A stretch of DNA of 48,309 nt from Candidatus Saccharimonadota bacterium. Its GTDB lineage: Bacteria > Patescibacteriota > Saccharimonadia > Saccharimonadales > JACDBH01. A model generated the notes under the pieces. That model was not told where the DNA came from. It did no database searches and saw only the letters and a program-made list of their open reading frames with translations. The position numbers were made by a program, and so were the translations under genes. This document shows positions 15,839 through 25,068 of the stretch, one piece after another (the stretch's first letter is position 1; each line of letters opens with the position of its first letter). The DNA is taken from the NCBI GenBank assembly GCA_013694995.1, contig JACDBH010000003.1, positions 1-48,309 on the forward strand, written 5' to 3'.

Positions 15839-16369
15839 ATGAACGTCCAAATAACTTCAGATGCATTAAAGCAAACCCTAAAAGCTCAAGCTATAATGAA
15901 AGGCCCGGGTGTCGGCGGCCTGGCAGTAATAACTGAGTATGAGATAGAGGGTGCACTGTACGTACATATACGCCTTGAGGTTGATGGAGATCCTAAAACA
16001 TTAATAGCTGGGGTTCATGCTGTACATATACATGAAAAGGCTGCTTGTGACTGTGAAGGTTTCAAGTGCGCCGGTGGGCATTTTGACCCAGGTCCTAGTG
16101 GCAATACTGATCCCGACGCCAATCATGGTTATCATGCCGGTGATCTCCCGAGCATCAGGATTGATGAGCATGGCAAAGGCGTATTAGAAGCAGTTACTAC
16201 TCGTATTACATTGTCTGAAGGCCCAGTCTCGTTGCTGTCAAAAGGCTCCGCACCAGAGGGTACGTCATTAATGATTCATGGTAATCCCGACCCGCACACC
16301 CCGGGCGATAGCGGCTCGGGTCATAGTGGTGGGCCAAGGTTGGCCTGCGGGACAATCGAAGCAATTTAG
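15839..16369 (+). CDS. sodC: Cu/Zn superoxide dismutase-like protein
   Basis: The 176-residue protein keeps the metal-site pattern of SodC: His63 and His65 (VHIHE), a GGHFDPG motif, HAGDLP, a MIHGNPD motif, and RLACG with its partner cysteine in ACDC. SodC disproportionates superoxide. Unlike most bacterial SodC it has no signal peptide or lipobox from this start, which is fixed by GGAG 4 nt upstream. It would therefore be cytoplasmic unless exported by another route. It is followed after 5 nt by the VanY-like gene. Confidence 0.85.
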   Translation: MNVQITSDALKQTLKAQAIMKGPGVGGLAVITEYEIEGALYVHIRLEVDGDPKTLIAGVHAVHIHEKAACDCEGFKCAGGHFDPGPSGNTDPDANHGYHAGDLPSIRIDEHGKGVLEAVTTRITLSEGPVSLLSKGSAPEGTSLMIHGNPDPHTPGDSGSGHSGGPRLACGTIEAI

Positions 16370-16374
16370 CGAAT

Positions 16375-17229
16375 ATGCCCCTAATCACACCAAAGCTAAT
16401 CAAACAACCTCCTTCTTTAAAAAAACGACCTGTCGGCTTATGGCTGTTTATTGTTGCATGCATTGTAGTCGTAGGCCTTTTTATCGTTAAATTAACTGAT
16501 AATAAACATAATACAGCTGTAGTCAGCACAGCTACCGATGTAGTCGAAACTGTAATTCCAAGCGAGCAAGCGATTGCCACGCGGCAATTAAAAAATTTTA
16601 CAGCCACAGAATTTGTCAGCTTATACAATAAATATGCATACCCAAACGTCAAAGAGTTTGACATATCTCCACCTATAACAGGCGATCAAGCGGCAGATGA
16701 AAAAATCCGCACTCTTGCAGTTGCACGTGGCTATATTGGCCGATCAATTGCCATTCCTCCATTAACCGACACAGATAATTACCAGCTACAAGAGCGCGCC
16801 GCATTAGCTTGGCATGAGTTAAGCTCAGCTGCTAAAACTGATAAGCACAGTATAAGTTTGACAGCAGCTTTTAGGACGATTGAAGACCAACGTGAGCTTT
16901 TTAATAATGCACTTTATGCTACAGGTGCGACCAAGGCAGCTATTGCCGCTAGCAAAGCCGACACGGCGGTTAACGGCGTTTTAAATCGTATTGCAGTACC
17001 TGGCTACACTCGGCACCACAGCGGATACACAGTTGATATTAGTTGTGACAGTGATCCTTCGGTGGTATTTGGGGCTAGCAGTTGTTTTACTTGGCTAAGT
17101 AAAAATAATTATGAAAATTGTAAAAAGTACGGCTGGATCCCTAGTTACCCTAAAGGCGCTTCTCAGCAAGGACCGGAGCCCGAGGAGTGGGAATATTCTT
17201 GGGTTGGTTTTGAGGCAGTTTCAGAATAA
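16375..17229 (+). CDS. membrane-anchored VanY-like D,D-carboxypeptidase (peptidase M15)
   Basis: One membrane helix (about residues 22-41) anchors an extracytoplasmic M15 domain. The family motifs are SLTAAFRTIEDQ, then PGYTRHHSGYTVDI containing the zinc ligands His and Asp, then the C-terminal motif. That motif reads EPEEWEY where EPWHWRY is usual, so the third zinc ligand His is replaced by Glu. The enzyme would trim D-Ala from peptidoglycan peptides if active. It is translated with the SOD-like gene (5-nt gap, no SD). Confidence 0.82.
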   Translation: MPLITPKLIKQPPSLKKRPVGLWLFIVACIVVVGLFIVKLTDNKHNTAVVSTATDVVETVIPSEQAIATRQLKNFTATEFVSLYNKYAYPNVKEFDISPPITGDQAADEKIRTLAVARGYIGRSIAIPPLTDTDNYQLQERAALAWHELSSAAKTDKHSISLTAAFRTIEDQRELFNNALYATGATKAAIAASKADTAVNGVLNRIAVPGYTRHHSGYTVDISCDSDPSVVFGASSCFTWLSKNNYENCKKYGWIPSYPKGASQQGPEPEEWEYSWVGFEAVSE

Positions 17230-17309
17230 ATAAAAAATTTGTTGACAAATAGTCCACACTATTTTTAAAAACTTGTTTTTGCAGCAAAAACCGAGTAAAG
17301 TTTAAGGTA

Positions 17310-18245
17310 ATGCGTAAAGAGTTTCCCCGTATACCGGAAGATTATGTAATGCCTCTAAATATGAACGGCTTAAAAGGCCGGATGCTGCGCATGCCGCCAC
17401 CAAAAAACAAAAAACGCGAGGTGTTATTGGTGTATGGCCACCATTCTTCATTGGAGCGTATGTATAGCTTTGCGCAGGTAATCAATGACTATGCCGGTGT
17501 GACTATGCCAGATTTACCCGGCTTCGGAGGTATGGACAGTTTTTACAAGATAAACGAAAAGCCAGACTTAAATACAATGGCTGATTACGTTGCATCAATT
17601 GTACGATTACGATTCAAAAATAAGAAGTTTACTATCGCCGGCATATCATATGGATTTATAGTTGTCACACGAATGCTGCAACGTTATCCCGATATAGCAA
17701 AACAAGTTGATGATCTTGTTAGTGTAGTCGGTTTTGCACATCATGAGGATTTTATATTTAGTAGCACCCGAAAAACACTTTACCGTGCTGGCACCAAATT
17801 TTTCTCTCATAAGGTACCAGCGGTATTATTTAGAAATATTTTCTTACAACCGATCATACTTCGTGCTTTATATTCTAAGACCCATAATGCAAAACATAAA
17901 TTTGAAGGCCTGGAAGGTCAGGAACGACAAATCCTGACTGACTTTGAAGTATATTTATGGCGCATCAATGATTTGAGGACGCATATGGCTACAAACCACA
18001 GTTTTTTAGTATTTGATAATTGCAGACAAAAAATTGATGTGCACGTCTGGCATATATCTGTAAAAGCCGATAATTATTTTGATAGCCATGTTGTCGAGCA
18101 ACACATGCGGGTAATTTTTAGTGGGTTTACTGATTGTCCTAGTACTGTAAAAAAACACATGCCAAATGTCATAGCTGGAAAGAAAGAAGCCGCAAGAATC
18201 ATGCCCCGTCCTATTCGCCAGCTGTTAAATAAACAGCCATCTTAA
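17310..18245 (+). CDS. alpha/beta hydrolase fold protein
   Basis: The 311-residue protein has a GYHG-like oxyanion region (VYGHHSS), a DLPGFG segment and the nucleophile elbow GISYGF, with a late His in SHVVEQH. The fold is clear, the substrate is not. The long insertion after the nucleophile (residues 140-220) is rich in Phe and Tyr and could form a lipid-facing lid. A -35-like TTGACA at 17242-17247 lies upstream, but its -10 partner (TTAAAA) is poor. The glycosyltransferase pair follows. Confidence 0.75.
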   Translation: MRKEFPRIPEDYVMPLNMNGLKGRMLRMPPPKNKKREVLLVYGHHSSLERMYSFAQVINDYAGVTMPDLPGFGGMDSFYKINEKPDLNTMADYVASIVRLRFKNKKFTIAGISYGFIVVTRMLQRYPDIAKQVDDLVSVVGFAHHEDFIFSSTRKTLYRAGTKFFSHKVPAVLFRNIFLQPIILRALYSKTHNAKHKFEGLEGQERQILTDFEVYLWRINDLRTHMATNHSFLVFDNCRQKIDVHVWHISVKADNYFDSHVVEQHMRVIFSGFTDCPSTVKKHMPNVIAGKKEAARIMPRPIRQLLNKQPS

Positions 18246-18282
18246 AAGCTGATTTGTGACTAATTCGTGGTAGGATAGATGT

Positions 18283-19413
18283 ATGAAAATTGGCCTAGTC
18301 TGCCCCTATGACTTCTTCCGTCATGGTGCAGTTCAGAAATTAATAACATTACTGGACGAAGAGCTTACACTTAGGGGACACGACATACGTATTATTACAC
18401 CACGGCCACGTAATTATAAAGGCCCGCTTCCTGAGAGGACAATATTCGTTGGTCAATCTGCAAAATGGAACACACCACTCAAGACAACGCTCGAAGTTGG
18501 GATGAGTTTAGAGACTACCGAAATGGAGGAAATGCTCGAGTTAGAGGACTTTGATATAATTCACGTGCATGAACCTGAAATTCCCCTTCTCGGTGCTCAG
18601 ATTGCCTCGCGTTCTATCTGTCCTGTTATAGCAACATTCCACGCAACGATGCCCGAAACATTAATGGCCAAGACGGTTGAGCTATTAAGAATCCCTTATG
18701 CCCGTTCTATATTCCGTAATTTAGCCGCGATGACTGCCGTTTCGGAAAGTGCAGCCAGGTTTGTAAGGGAATGGTCTGAGTTACCGGTAACTATCGTACC
18801 TAATTATATAGATCTTGAACTATACAACTCTCTAGAAAGTATAAAACGTAGCAACAACACTATTCTTTACATTGGTCGGTTAGAGAAACGCAAAGGCGTA
18901 AAGTATCTGCTCAAGGCATTCGCCGAACTAAGTGAGCACGATTCGCAAGTAGAGTTAATAATTGCCGGCGACGGATCGGAGCGTGAGCGCCTTGAAAACT
19001 GGGTAGAAGCCCATCAAGTTCCACGGATTAAGTTCTTAGGTGCCATTACTGAAGCCGAAAAGATGAAGTTACTTCATGAGGCGGCTGTTTTTTGCTCACC
19101 GGCGATTTACGGCGAGAGCTTCGGAGTAGTTCTTCTCGAGGCTATGGCAGCAGGTGCGCCTATAGTTGCAGGCGATAATCCCGGCTATGCCTGTGTGATG
19201 CTAGACCGAGGACTGTTATCGCTAGTTAATCCTAAAGACACCGGAGATTTTGCTCGCCGCTTAGAGCTTTTTCTGCACGACGAGGGTGTTCGTAAAACTT
19301 GGCTTGCTTGGGCCAAAAAATACATCAAACAATTCGATAGTAAACCCGTCATAGATCAGTATGAAAACGTGTATAAATTTGTAGTTACTGAAAAACAAGG
19401 CCAAAAAGCATGA
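18283..19413 (+). CDS. GT4 family glycosyltransferase (PimA/PimB-like), first copy
   Basis: The 376-residue protein begins MKIGLVCPYDF and has the GT-B fold. The donor-site region IIAGDGSER is followed by a C-terminal motif GESFGVVLLEAMAAG with the conserved E-x7-E acidic pair. Such enzymes transfer sugars to lipid or polysaccharide acceptors, and PimA-like members mannosylate inositol lipids. An extended -10 (TGG TAGGAT) ends 6 nt before the ATG, suggesting a leaderless transcript. The next GT4 gene overlaps by ATGA. Confidence 0.87.
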   Translation: MKIGLVCPYDFFRHGAVQKLITLLDEELTLRGHDIRIITPRPRNYKGPLPERTIFVGQSAKWNTPLKTTLEVGMSLETTEMEEMLELEDFDIIHVHEPEIPLLGAQIASRSICPVIATFHATMPETLMAKTVELLRIPYARSIFRNLAAMTAVSESAARFVREWSELPVTIVPNYIDLELYNSLESIKRSNNTILYIGRLEKRKGVKYLLKAFAELSEHDSQVELIIAGDGSERERLENWVEAHQVPRIKFLGAITEAEKMKLLHEAAVFCSPAIYGESFGVVLLEAMAAGAPIVAGDNPGYACVMLDRGLLSLVNPKDTGDFARRLELFLHDEGVRKTWLAWAKKYIKQFDSKPVIDQYENVYKFVVTEKQGQKA

Positions 19414-20525
19414 AAATTGGCCTTGTGCTTGATGATACGCTCGACAAGCCCGATGGCGTCCAACAACACGTTTTAACTTTAGGCCAGTGGCTTAGAGGCG
19501 AAGGCCACGTGGTACACTATTTAGTCGCTAACACGGAGCGTACAGACATTCCTAACATTCATTCATTAGGAAAGTTTGCAACCGTCAAATACAACCAAAA
19601 TATAGTTAGGACCCCACTGCCTGCTAATCGTGGTGATATAAAACGGCTACTGGCGGCTGAACAATTTGACGTATTACACGTTCAACTTCCCTATAGCCCA
19701 TTTCTCGCCAAGCAGATTATAAAGAACGCGAGTCAAAAAACTGCTGTGATTGGTACATTTCACATTCTGCCAGCCTCTAAACTTCATGGCTTTAGCAACA
19801 GGCTTCTGAGGCTTGCACTTGGCAAAAGTCTTGAGCGTTTTGATCATATTTTTGCCGTAAGTGAACCAGCAGTTCATTTTGCCCGTAAAACTTATGGTAT
19901 CAATACATCATACCTTCCGAATCCTATCGATGTTCAGTCGTTTCGGAAAGGTAGGCGGTTGGCGCAATATAATGTTAGGAAATTAAATATCGTTTTCTTG
20001 GGTAGGCTTGTCCAAAGGAAAGGGGTACTAGAGTTAATTGGTGCATATAATGCCCTTCCCAATGAACTGGCAGCTCAAACAAGGCTTATTATTTGCGGTA
20101 AAGGACCCCTGAAAGCCAAAGCTAAAAATATGGCCCGAGCAGAAAGAAATATTATTTTTGCCGGATATGTTTCTGAGTCATCAAAGCCAGATTACTTGGC
20201 TTCCGCCGATATTGCTGTTTTCCCATCTTTGGGTGGTGAAAGTTTCGGCATCGTATTAGTAGAAGCAATGGCCGCAGGTGCACGAGTGGTAATTGGAGGT
20301 AATAACGCGGGCTATAAGAGTGTTTTGGGAGCACAGCCGTATTTATTATTTAATCCTAAAGACCAGATTGCTTTCACTAACCACCTATCGTTATTCATAA
20401 CCGATAACTCCTTACGTGATAAGATGTTTTCTTGGCAGCAGGAAACAGTAGGCCAGTATGATATATCAGTTGTCGGGCCTCATCTAATTACTGCATACAA
20501 TAATGCATTGCAGCAGCGAAAATAA
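19410..20525 (+). CDS. GT4 family glycosyltransferase, second copy
   Basis: The 371-residue protein is a paralogue of the preceding gene, with the same start (MKIGLV), HVQLPYSPF in the HxHEP position and GESFGIVLVEAMAAG. Here the early motif VxQHVxxLGxWLRGxGHxV matches PimA-like enzymes more closely. The two are coupled through an ATGA overlap, so they probably act in sequence on the same envelope glycolipid, a role inferred from similarity and order. Confidence 0.87.
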   Translation: MKIGLVLDDTLDKPDGVQQHVLTLGQWLRGEGHVVHYLVANTERTDIPNIHSLGKFATVKYNQNIVRTPLPANRGDIKRLLAAEQFDVLHVQLPYSPFLAKQIIKNASQKTAVIGTFHILPASKLHGFSNRLLRLALGKSLERFDHIFAVSEPAVHFARKTYGINTSYLPNPIDVQSFRKGRRLAQYNVRKLNIVFLGRLVQRKGVLELIGAYNALPNELAAQTRLIICGKGPLKAKAKNMARAERNIIFAGYVSESSKPDYLASADIAVFPSLGGESFGIVLVEAMAAGARVVIGGNNAGYKSVLGAQPYLLFNPKDQIAFTNHLSLFITDNSLRDKMFSWQQETVGQYDISVVGPHLITAYNNALQQRK

Positions 20526-20541
20526 ATGAGATAATAAAGCT

Positions 20542-21660
20542 ATGCATCTTTTTTCACGAAATAAACAACACGAAGTAGAAATTACTATTTCGAACCGGAC
20601 AGTTGTTAGAGTGCTGTTACTTATTATAATTTCATTTTTACTGCTTTCTGCAGCCCGTCAAGCATCCCATGCCCTATCACTTATATTTATTGCTTTTTTT
20701 CTGTCCCTAGCTCTAAATGCGCCGGTGCATTGGATCGCCCAACGTCTTCCGGGCCGCAAACGGGGTAGTCGTTCCCTGGCGACGACAGTTTCTTTTTTGC
20801 TAGTAATAGCTTTCTTGGGAGTATTTTTGTTTAGTATTGTGCCACCGCTGGTACGTCAAACGGCAACATTTATTGAGGAGGCACCCGGCCTTGTAGACGA
20901 TATCAGGGATGAGAACTCATCTTTGGGTTCGTTTGTCCGACGTAACGGATTGGAGGATCAAGTAGATAAGCTATCCGGCCAGGTGTCGAGTTGGGTTGAG
21001 GGCCTTAGCACAAGTGCAGTTAGTACGGTTACAAAAGTTACCAGCAGTATAGTGGCAATGCTTACCGTGCTGGTCTTGACGTTTATGATGCTGACCGAAG
21101 GGCCACGTTGGAGCCGTTTTGCACGTCGCTTGTTACCGGATGACAAAGAAGCACATGCCGAAAAACTGGTTCATGACATGAATAAAGTTATTCGTGGGTA
21201 TGTCAACGGACAGGTGTTACTAGCTGCTATTGCGGCCGTCCTGATTGCCCCGCCATTATTTATTCTTGGTATCAGTTACCCCTTAGCTCTGATGGTGGTT
21301 GTATTTATCTGCGGTTTAATACCGATGGTCGGGCATACGATTGGAGCGGTTATAGTCAGTCTAGTGGCTCTGTTTACGTCCCCATGGGCGGCGCTGATTA
21401 TTCTTATTTACTACATTACTTACCAGCAGATTGAAAATTATGCTATACAGCCGCGGATTCAGGCAAATAGCACAGATATGTCCCCGCTGCTAGTTTTCTC
21501 ATCGGTTATTATTGGCGTCAGTCTGAATGGGCTAGTTGGCGGTTTGGTAGCGATCCCAATCGCAGGGTGCTTACGTATTCTTGTCCTTGACTACTTAATG
21601 CGCAAGAATTATCTTGAACCAGCAACAGTAAAAGCCATAACTACCCCGAAAAAAGTTTAG
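20542..21660 (+). CDS. AI-2E family transporter (PerM/YdiK-like)
   Basis: The 372-residue protein has the family layout: two N-terminal membrane helices, a soluble helical region (residues 110-165), then five to six more helices. It includes the segments GLIPMVGHTIGAVIV and YQQIENYAIQPRI typical of the family. Members export small molecules or ions; the substrate here is unknown. GATAAT ends 6 nt before the ATG. The stop overlaps that of the convergent cysS gene by 4 nt. Confidence 0.9.
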   Translation: MHLFSRNKQHEVEITISNRTVVRVLLLIIISFLLLSAARQASHALSLIFIAFFLSLALNAPVHWIAQRLPGRKRGSRSLATTVSFLLVIAFLGVFLFSIVPPLVRQTATFIEEAPGLVDDIRDENSSLGSFVRRNGLEDQVDKLSGQVSSWVEGLSTSAVSTVTKVTSSIVAMLTVLVLTFMMLTEGPRWSRFARRLLPDDKEAHAEKLVHDMNKVIRGYVNGQVLLAAIAAVLIAPPLFILGISYPLALMVVVFICGLIPMVGHTIGAVIVSLVALFTSPWAALIILIYYITYQQIENYAIQPRIQANSTDMSPLLVFSSVIIGVSLNGLVGGLVAIPIAGCLRILVLDYLMRKNYLEPATVKAITTPKKV

Positions 21661-23063
21661 TTTCGTTCCCAGATCTGGCCATACGGCGTGTCGCGTACGT
21701 GTATTCCTTGGCTCTTAAGCTCTTCCCGAAGTTGATTAGATCTGTCCCATTCCTGGTTGTCACGGGTTTGCTGACGTGCATCAAGCAATTGTTTTTGTTC
21801 ATTAGTAATATCATCACCGCTTAACAGATCGATACCCAGCAGATCCCTAACGATGTTAAGTAAATTAATAAAGGAATTTTTTGAAATCTCTAGTATACCG
21901 TTAGTAACTTGATTAAATGTCTGATCTATTGCCATAATTGCAGCAGGTGTTAATAAATCATTTTTTAGGCTGTCTATAATTTCTCTTGCAGCACTATCTA
22001 AAATTTCAGGACTGCAGCTATCTTTGGGGCCAGAATCAAGTGTTTGGAATCTTAAAAGTGCTGTATTTTGCCATCTCTGGAGTCTGTTTTGAGCTGCTTC
22101 AAGAATTTCCCAGGTAAAGTTGCCTTCGGTACGGTAGTGTTTTGATAAAATCATGAGTTTGAAAGCATTTAATGACAAACCACGCTGTTTTATATCGTCG
22201 AGCGTAAAAATGTTGCCCAAGGATTTACTCATTTTAGTTCCATTAACCTTTATGTGGTTTGCATGCACCCAAATATTGGCAAATGGCTTACCAGTCAAAG
22301 ACTCAGTTTGGGCAATTTCGTTCGTATGGTGCACGGGAATATGGTCAATGCCGCCGGTATGAATATCAATAGTATCTCCAAGTAGTTGCCGTGCCATTAC
22401 TGAGCATTCTAAATGCCAGCCTGGAAAGCCTTTGCCCCAGGGGCTATCCCATTCCATATCACGCTTTTGATCTTTTAGTGATAATTTCCATAAAGCAAAA
22501 TCTGTCGGATTCTTTTTCCCGGTATCAGCGACTCGAGAACCAAACTGAAGTCCGGCGATATCAAGCCTGGCTAGTTTGCCATAGTCGGATAACTTTGAAG
22601 TATCAAAATAAACCCCGTCTTCTATAACGTAGGTATAACCCTTTTCTTCGAGTCCGCGTATAAATTCGATTTGTTGTTGGATGTAATCAGTTGCTCTTGG
22701 CATATGGTCCGGTCGTATGAGTCCGAGTTTCGTAAATGCCTCCTCGTCTGCTAGAACCATATATTTTTCGGCGACATCCCATGCGGTCGTACCTTCTTTG
22801 AGGGCGCTGGCAAGCATTTTGTCTTCCCCCCCGTCTTCGTTACTTGTTAAATGTCCGACATCAGTGATATTTTGCACCCTATTTACATCATAGCCATCTG
22901 CCTTTAGTACCCGTACTAAAATATCCCAATAAATGTAAGCCACCCAGTTACCAATATGTGGCTGACTGTAGACGGTAAGCCCACAGGTGTACATTTTTAC
23001 CGTATTGTCTGTAGCTGGCCTAAAATCCTCGACCGCTCTCGTCATAGTATTATAAAGTTTCAT
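21657..23063 (-). CDS. cysS: cysteinyl-tRNA synthetase
   Basis: The 468-residue class I synthetase has the HIGH-type motif PHIGNW, the zinc-site cysteines and histidines (YTCG, ECS in HLECSVMARQ, HHTNE) and KMSKSLGN. It charges tRNA-Cys. The length equals the usual bacterial enzyme. It follows the DHH phosphoesterase with a 2-nt gap, so the two are one operon. Its zinc site is intact, in contrast to RecR and DnaX in this window. Confidence 0.96.
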   Translation of the reverse strand: MKLYNTMTRAVEDFRPATDNTVKMYTCGLTVYSQPHIGNWVAYIYWDILVRVLKADGYDVNRVQNITDVGHLTSNEDGGEDKMLASALKEGTTAWDVAEKYMVLADEEAFTKLGLIRPDHMPRATDYIQQQIEFIRGLEEKGYTYVIEDGVYFDTSKLSDYGKLARLDIAGLQFGSRVADTGKKNPTDFALWKLSLKDQKRDMEWDSPWGKGFPGWHLECSVMARQLLGDTIDIHTGGIDHIPVHHTNEIAQTESLTGKPFANIWVHANHIKVNGTKMSKSLGNIFTLDDIKQRGLSLNAFKLMILSKHYRTEGNFTWEILEAAQNRLQRWQNTALLRFQTLDSGPKDSCSPEILDSAAREIIDSLKNDLLTPAAIMAIDQTFNQVTNGILEISKNSFINLLNIVRDLLGIDLLSGDDITNEQKQLLDARQQTRDNQEWDRSNQLREELKSQGIHVRDTPYGQIWERN

Positions 23064-23065
23064 GA

Positions 23066-24055
23066 CTATTTACTCTCCAGCAATGTCTTAACGCGTTCAA
23101 TGCACTTTTGCTTGATTTCGCTCGCGTCACCCTTATCTACTTTAAAGCCAGCTGCATAAGCATGGCCACCACCGTTCAGCTCCTCTGCTAGCTTAGCAGC
23201 TATTGGTGCACCTTGGTTGCAACGAATTGCCCCTGTTACCCGTCCACTGTCATACTGCTTAATTACAATACTGACAAGAACGCCCGCTGTTAGTAAATGA
23301 TCATTTTGAATCAGGGGGGCTGGATTATAGAGTGGGCTGTATTCATTAATCTCTGCTTGTGGCACAGTAACTATAGCTAATTGATCATGCAACTCGGTAC
23401 GTTCAATCAGTTCTGCTTTATATTTAAAAATGCTCGGTGGCATTTTGTTAAACGATCGGCGTTGTTCTTCCAATTGTGGACGATTGACTCCACTATCGAC
23501 TAGCTCAGCCATAACTCGATAAGTGGCCGCTGATGTATTTTCGGTCGCAAGACCCATGCTGTCCGCCAGGATAGAAGTCATGATATAGCTAGCAGCCTGG
23601 AGGTTTATGGGCCACTCGTGCTGTTTAGCGATAGCGTACAATAATTCACCCGTCGAGACTTTGGTTGGTTCATTAACAACGACAGTGGCAAACGGAATAT
23701 CATTTTGTACTTCGGCATGATGATCGAGTACGATGACCGGCTTAGCCGCTACCCAGCCTTGCGAGCCAGAGCTTGTAAGTTTCTCAAGCAAGGTCATGGT
23801 TGAGGTGTCGACAATAATGCTGGCGTCGAATTGCGAAGGAACATCCTTCTCGACCCGATCCCAGCCGAACAGATACTTGAGGTATTCTGGCATATCGATA
23901 CCGCAGTACAATATCGGTTCTTTGCCCATGTCATGGAAGATTTGTTCTAGAGCCAAAGAGCTCGCTAAAGAATCAGCATCCGGGTTATCAGCCTGAATCA
24001 CTAAAATACGTTGTGACGAACTAATAATATCTTTAATTTCTGGGTAGTCTGCCAT
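23066..24055 (-). CDS. DHH/DHHA1 phosphoesterase (NrnA-like)
   Basis: The 329-residue protein has the DHH domain motifs (NPDADSLAS, IIVDTS, LDHH) and a C-terminal DHHA1 domain with GGGHAYAAG. NrnA-type enzymes degrade short RNA oligonucleotides and pAp, and relatives cleave cyclic dinucleotides. The first motif has the N-x-D-x-D pattern needed for metal binding. TATAAT on the minus strand (24066-24071) sits 10 nt before the ATG. cysS follows in the same operon. Confidence 0.88.
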   Translation of the reverse strand: MADYPEIKDIISSSQRILVIQADNPDADSLASSLALEQIFHDMGKEPILYCGIDMPEYLKYLFGWDRVEKDVPSQFDASIIVDTSTMTLLEKLTSSGSQGWVAAKPVIVLDHHAEVQNDIPFATVVVNEPTKVSTGELLYAIAKQHEWPINLQAASYIMTSILADSMGLATENTSAATYRVMAELVDSGVNRPQLEEQRRSFNKMPPSIFKYKAELIERTELHDQLAIVTVPQAEINEYSPLYNPAPLIQNDHLLTAGVLVSIVIKQYDSGRVTGAIRCNQGAPIAAKLAEELNGGGHAYAAGFKVDKGDASEIKQKCIERVKTLLESK

Positions 24056-24096
24056 TACTTTGGTAATTATAGCTGAAAAACAGGGGACGGCCTAGA

Positions 24097-24702
24097 TTAG
24101 AACGTTTGACGGCCCTCAAGGGCACGGCCAAGTGTTATCTGATCGGCATATTCTAAATCAACGCCTATTGGAAGGCCTCTGGCCAAACGTGTAACCTTGA
24201 CTTTTCTTTTACCGATCAGCTGCTGGATATACAAAGCTGTGCTTTCACCTTCCACGCTGGCGTTGGTGGCTAAAATAACTTCCTCTACTTTATCTTCGTC
24301 AATCCTGTCAACTAGTTCACGGATACGCACTTGTTCCGGGCCAATTCCATCTATCGGCGAAACCAAACCACCTAGTACATGGTAGGTGCCTTTGAACTTG
24401 CCGATTTTTTCGAGAGCCATAATATCAAACGGTTCGGCAACGACAGCGACGAGTTGTTTATCTCGTCCCGGATCAGTATAAAGTGGTGAAATTTCCTGGC
24501 CTGCCTCGATGAGTGCAAAAGTCTTTTTGCACAAACCTATACCTGTATGTAAATGCTTCAAAGTTTCGGATAATTGTCGGGCTTTAGAGGGGTCTGTTCT
24601 AAGTAAATAGTAAGCATAGCGTTCGGCCGTGCGGCTGCCGACACCCGGTAGAACACCAAGTGCTTCAATAAGCTTTTGAAGAGTCGATGGTAAGATTGAC
24701 AA
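24097..24702 (-). CDS. recR: recombination mediator RecR lacking the Cys4 zinc finger
   Basis: The 201-residue protein matches RecR throughout: HhH motif LPGVGSRTAERYAY, TOPRIM domain with VVAEPFD and ATNASVEGE, and the C-terminal GLPIGVDLEYAD. RecR with RecO/RecF loads RecA on gaps. The usual four-cysteine zinc finger is reduced to one Cys (IGLCKK), while the following segment SPLYTDPGRD aligns with the CPxCSDPxRD part. The start is TTG with AGGA overlapping the ybaB stop. The ybaB-recR order is the classic one. Confidence 0.94.
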   Translation of the reverse strand: MSILPSTLQKLIEALGVLPGVGSRTAERYAYYLLRTDPSKARQLSETLKHLHTGIGLCKKTFALIEAGQEISPLYTDPGRDKQLVAVVAEPFDIMALEKIGKFKGTYHVLGGLVSPIDGIGPEQVRIRELVDRIDEDKVEEVILATNASVEGESTALYIQQLIGKRKVKVTRLARGLPIGVDLEYADQITLGRALEGRQTF

Positions 24703-24714
24703 ATTAATATCGTC

Positions 24715-25008
24715 CTATAACCCCAGGTTGCCTAAAGCACCCATCATTGGCTGCATTTTATCTGCCGCCATTTTCTGGCTTTGCTTGATAGCTGTTTTTA
24801 TAGCATCTTCTATCCAGCGCTCCAGCTGGCCGATATCATCTAAATCAACATACTCTGGATCGATACGAACTTTTTTTATCGCTTGCTCTCCGTTGATTTC
24901 AACCCTAACGGCACCGTCCCCTGCTTCGACGGTTATAATTTCGTTTTGTAATTCTTTCTGAATTTTTTTTACTTTCATAAGCATTTTGGCTTGATCGAAA
25001 CGGCTCAT
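24715..25008 (-). CDS. ybaB: YbaB/EbfC family nucleoid-associated protein
   Basis: The 97-residue protein has the family form: N-terminal helix, beta region VEAGDGAVRVEINGEQ, and a C-terminal helix with KMQPMMGALGNLGL. YbaB dimers bind DNA and are usually encoded next to dnaX or recR, as here. A GGAG site lies 7 nt before the ATG. The gene is 12 nt upstream of the recR start. Confidence 0.92.
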   Translation of the reverse strand: MSRFDQAKMLMKVKKIQKELQNEIITVEAGDGAVRVEINGEQAIKKVRIDPEYVDLDDIGQLERWIEDAIKTAIKQSQKMAADKMQPMMGALGNLGL

Positions 25009-25068
25009 AGGTCACTCCTTTATTCTTGGTTATATTGTATCAAAAAAAGCTGATTAGGTATTAACAGC

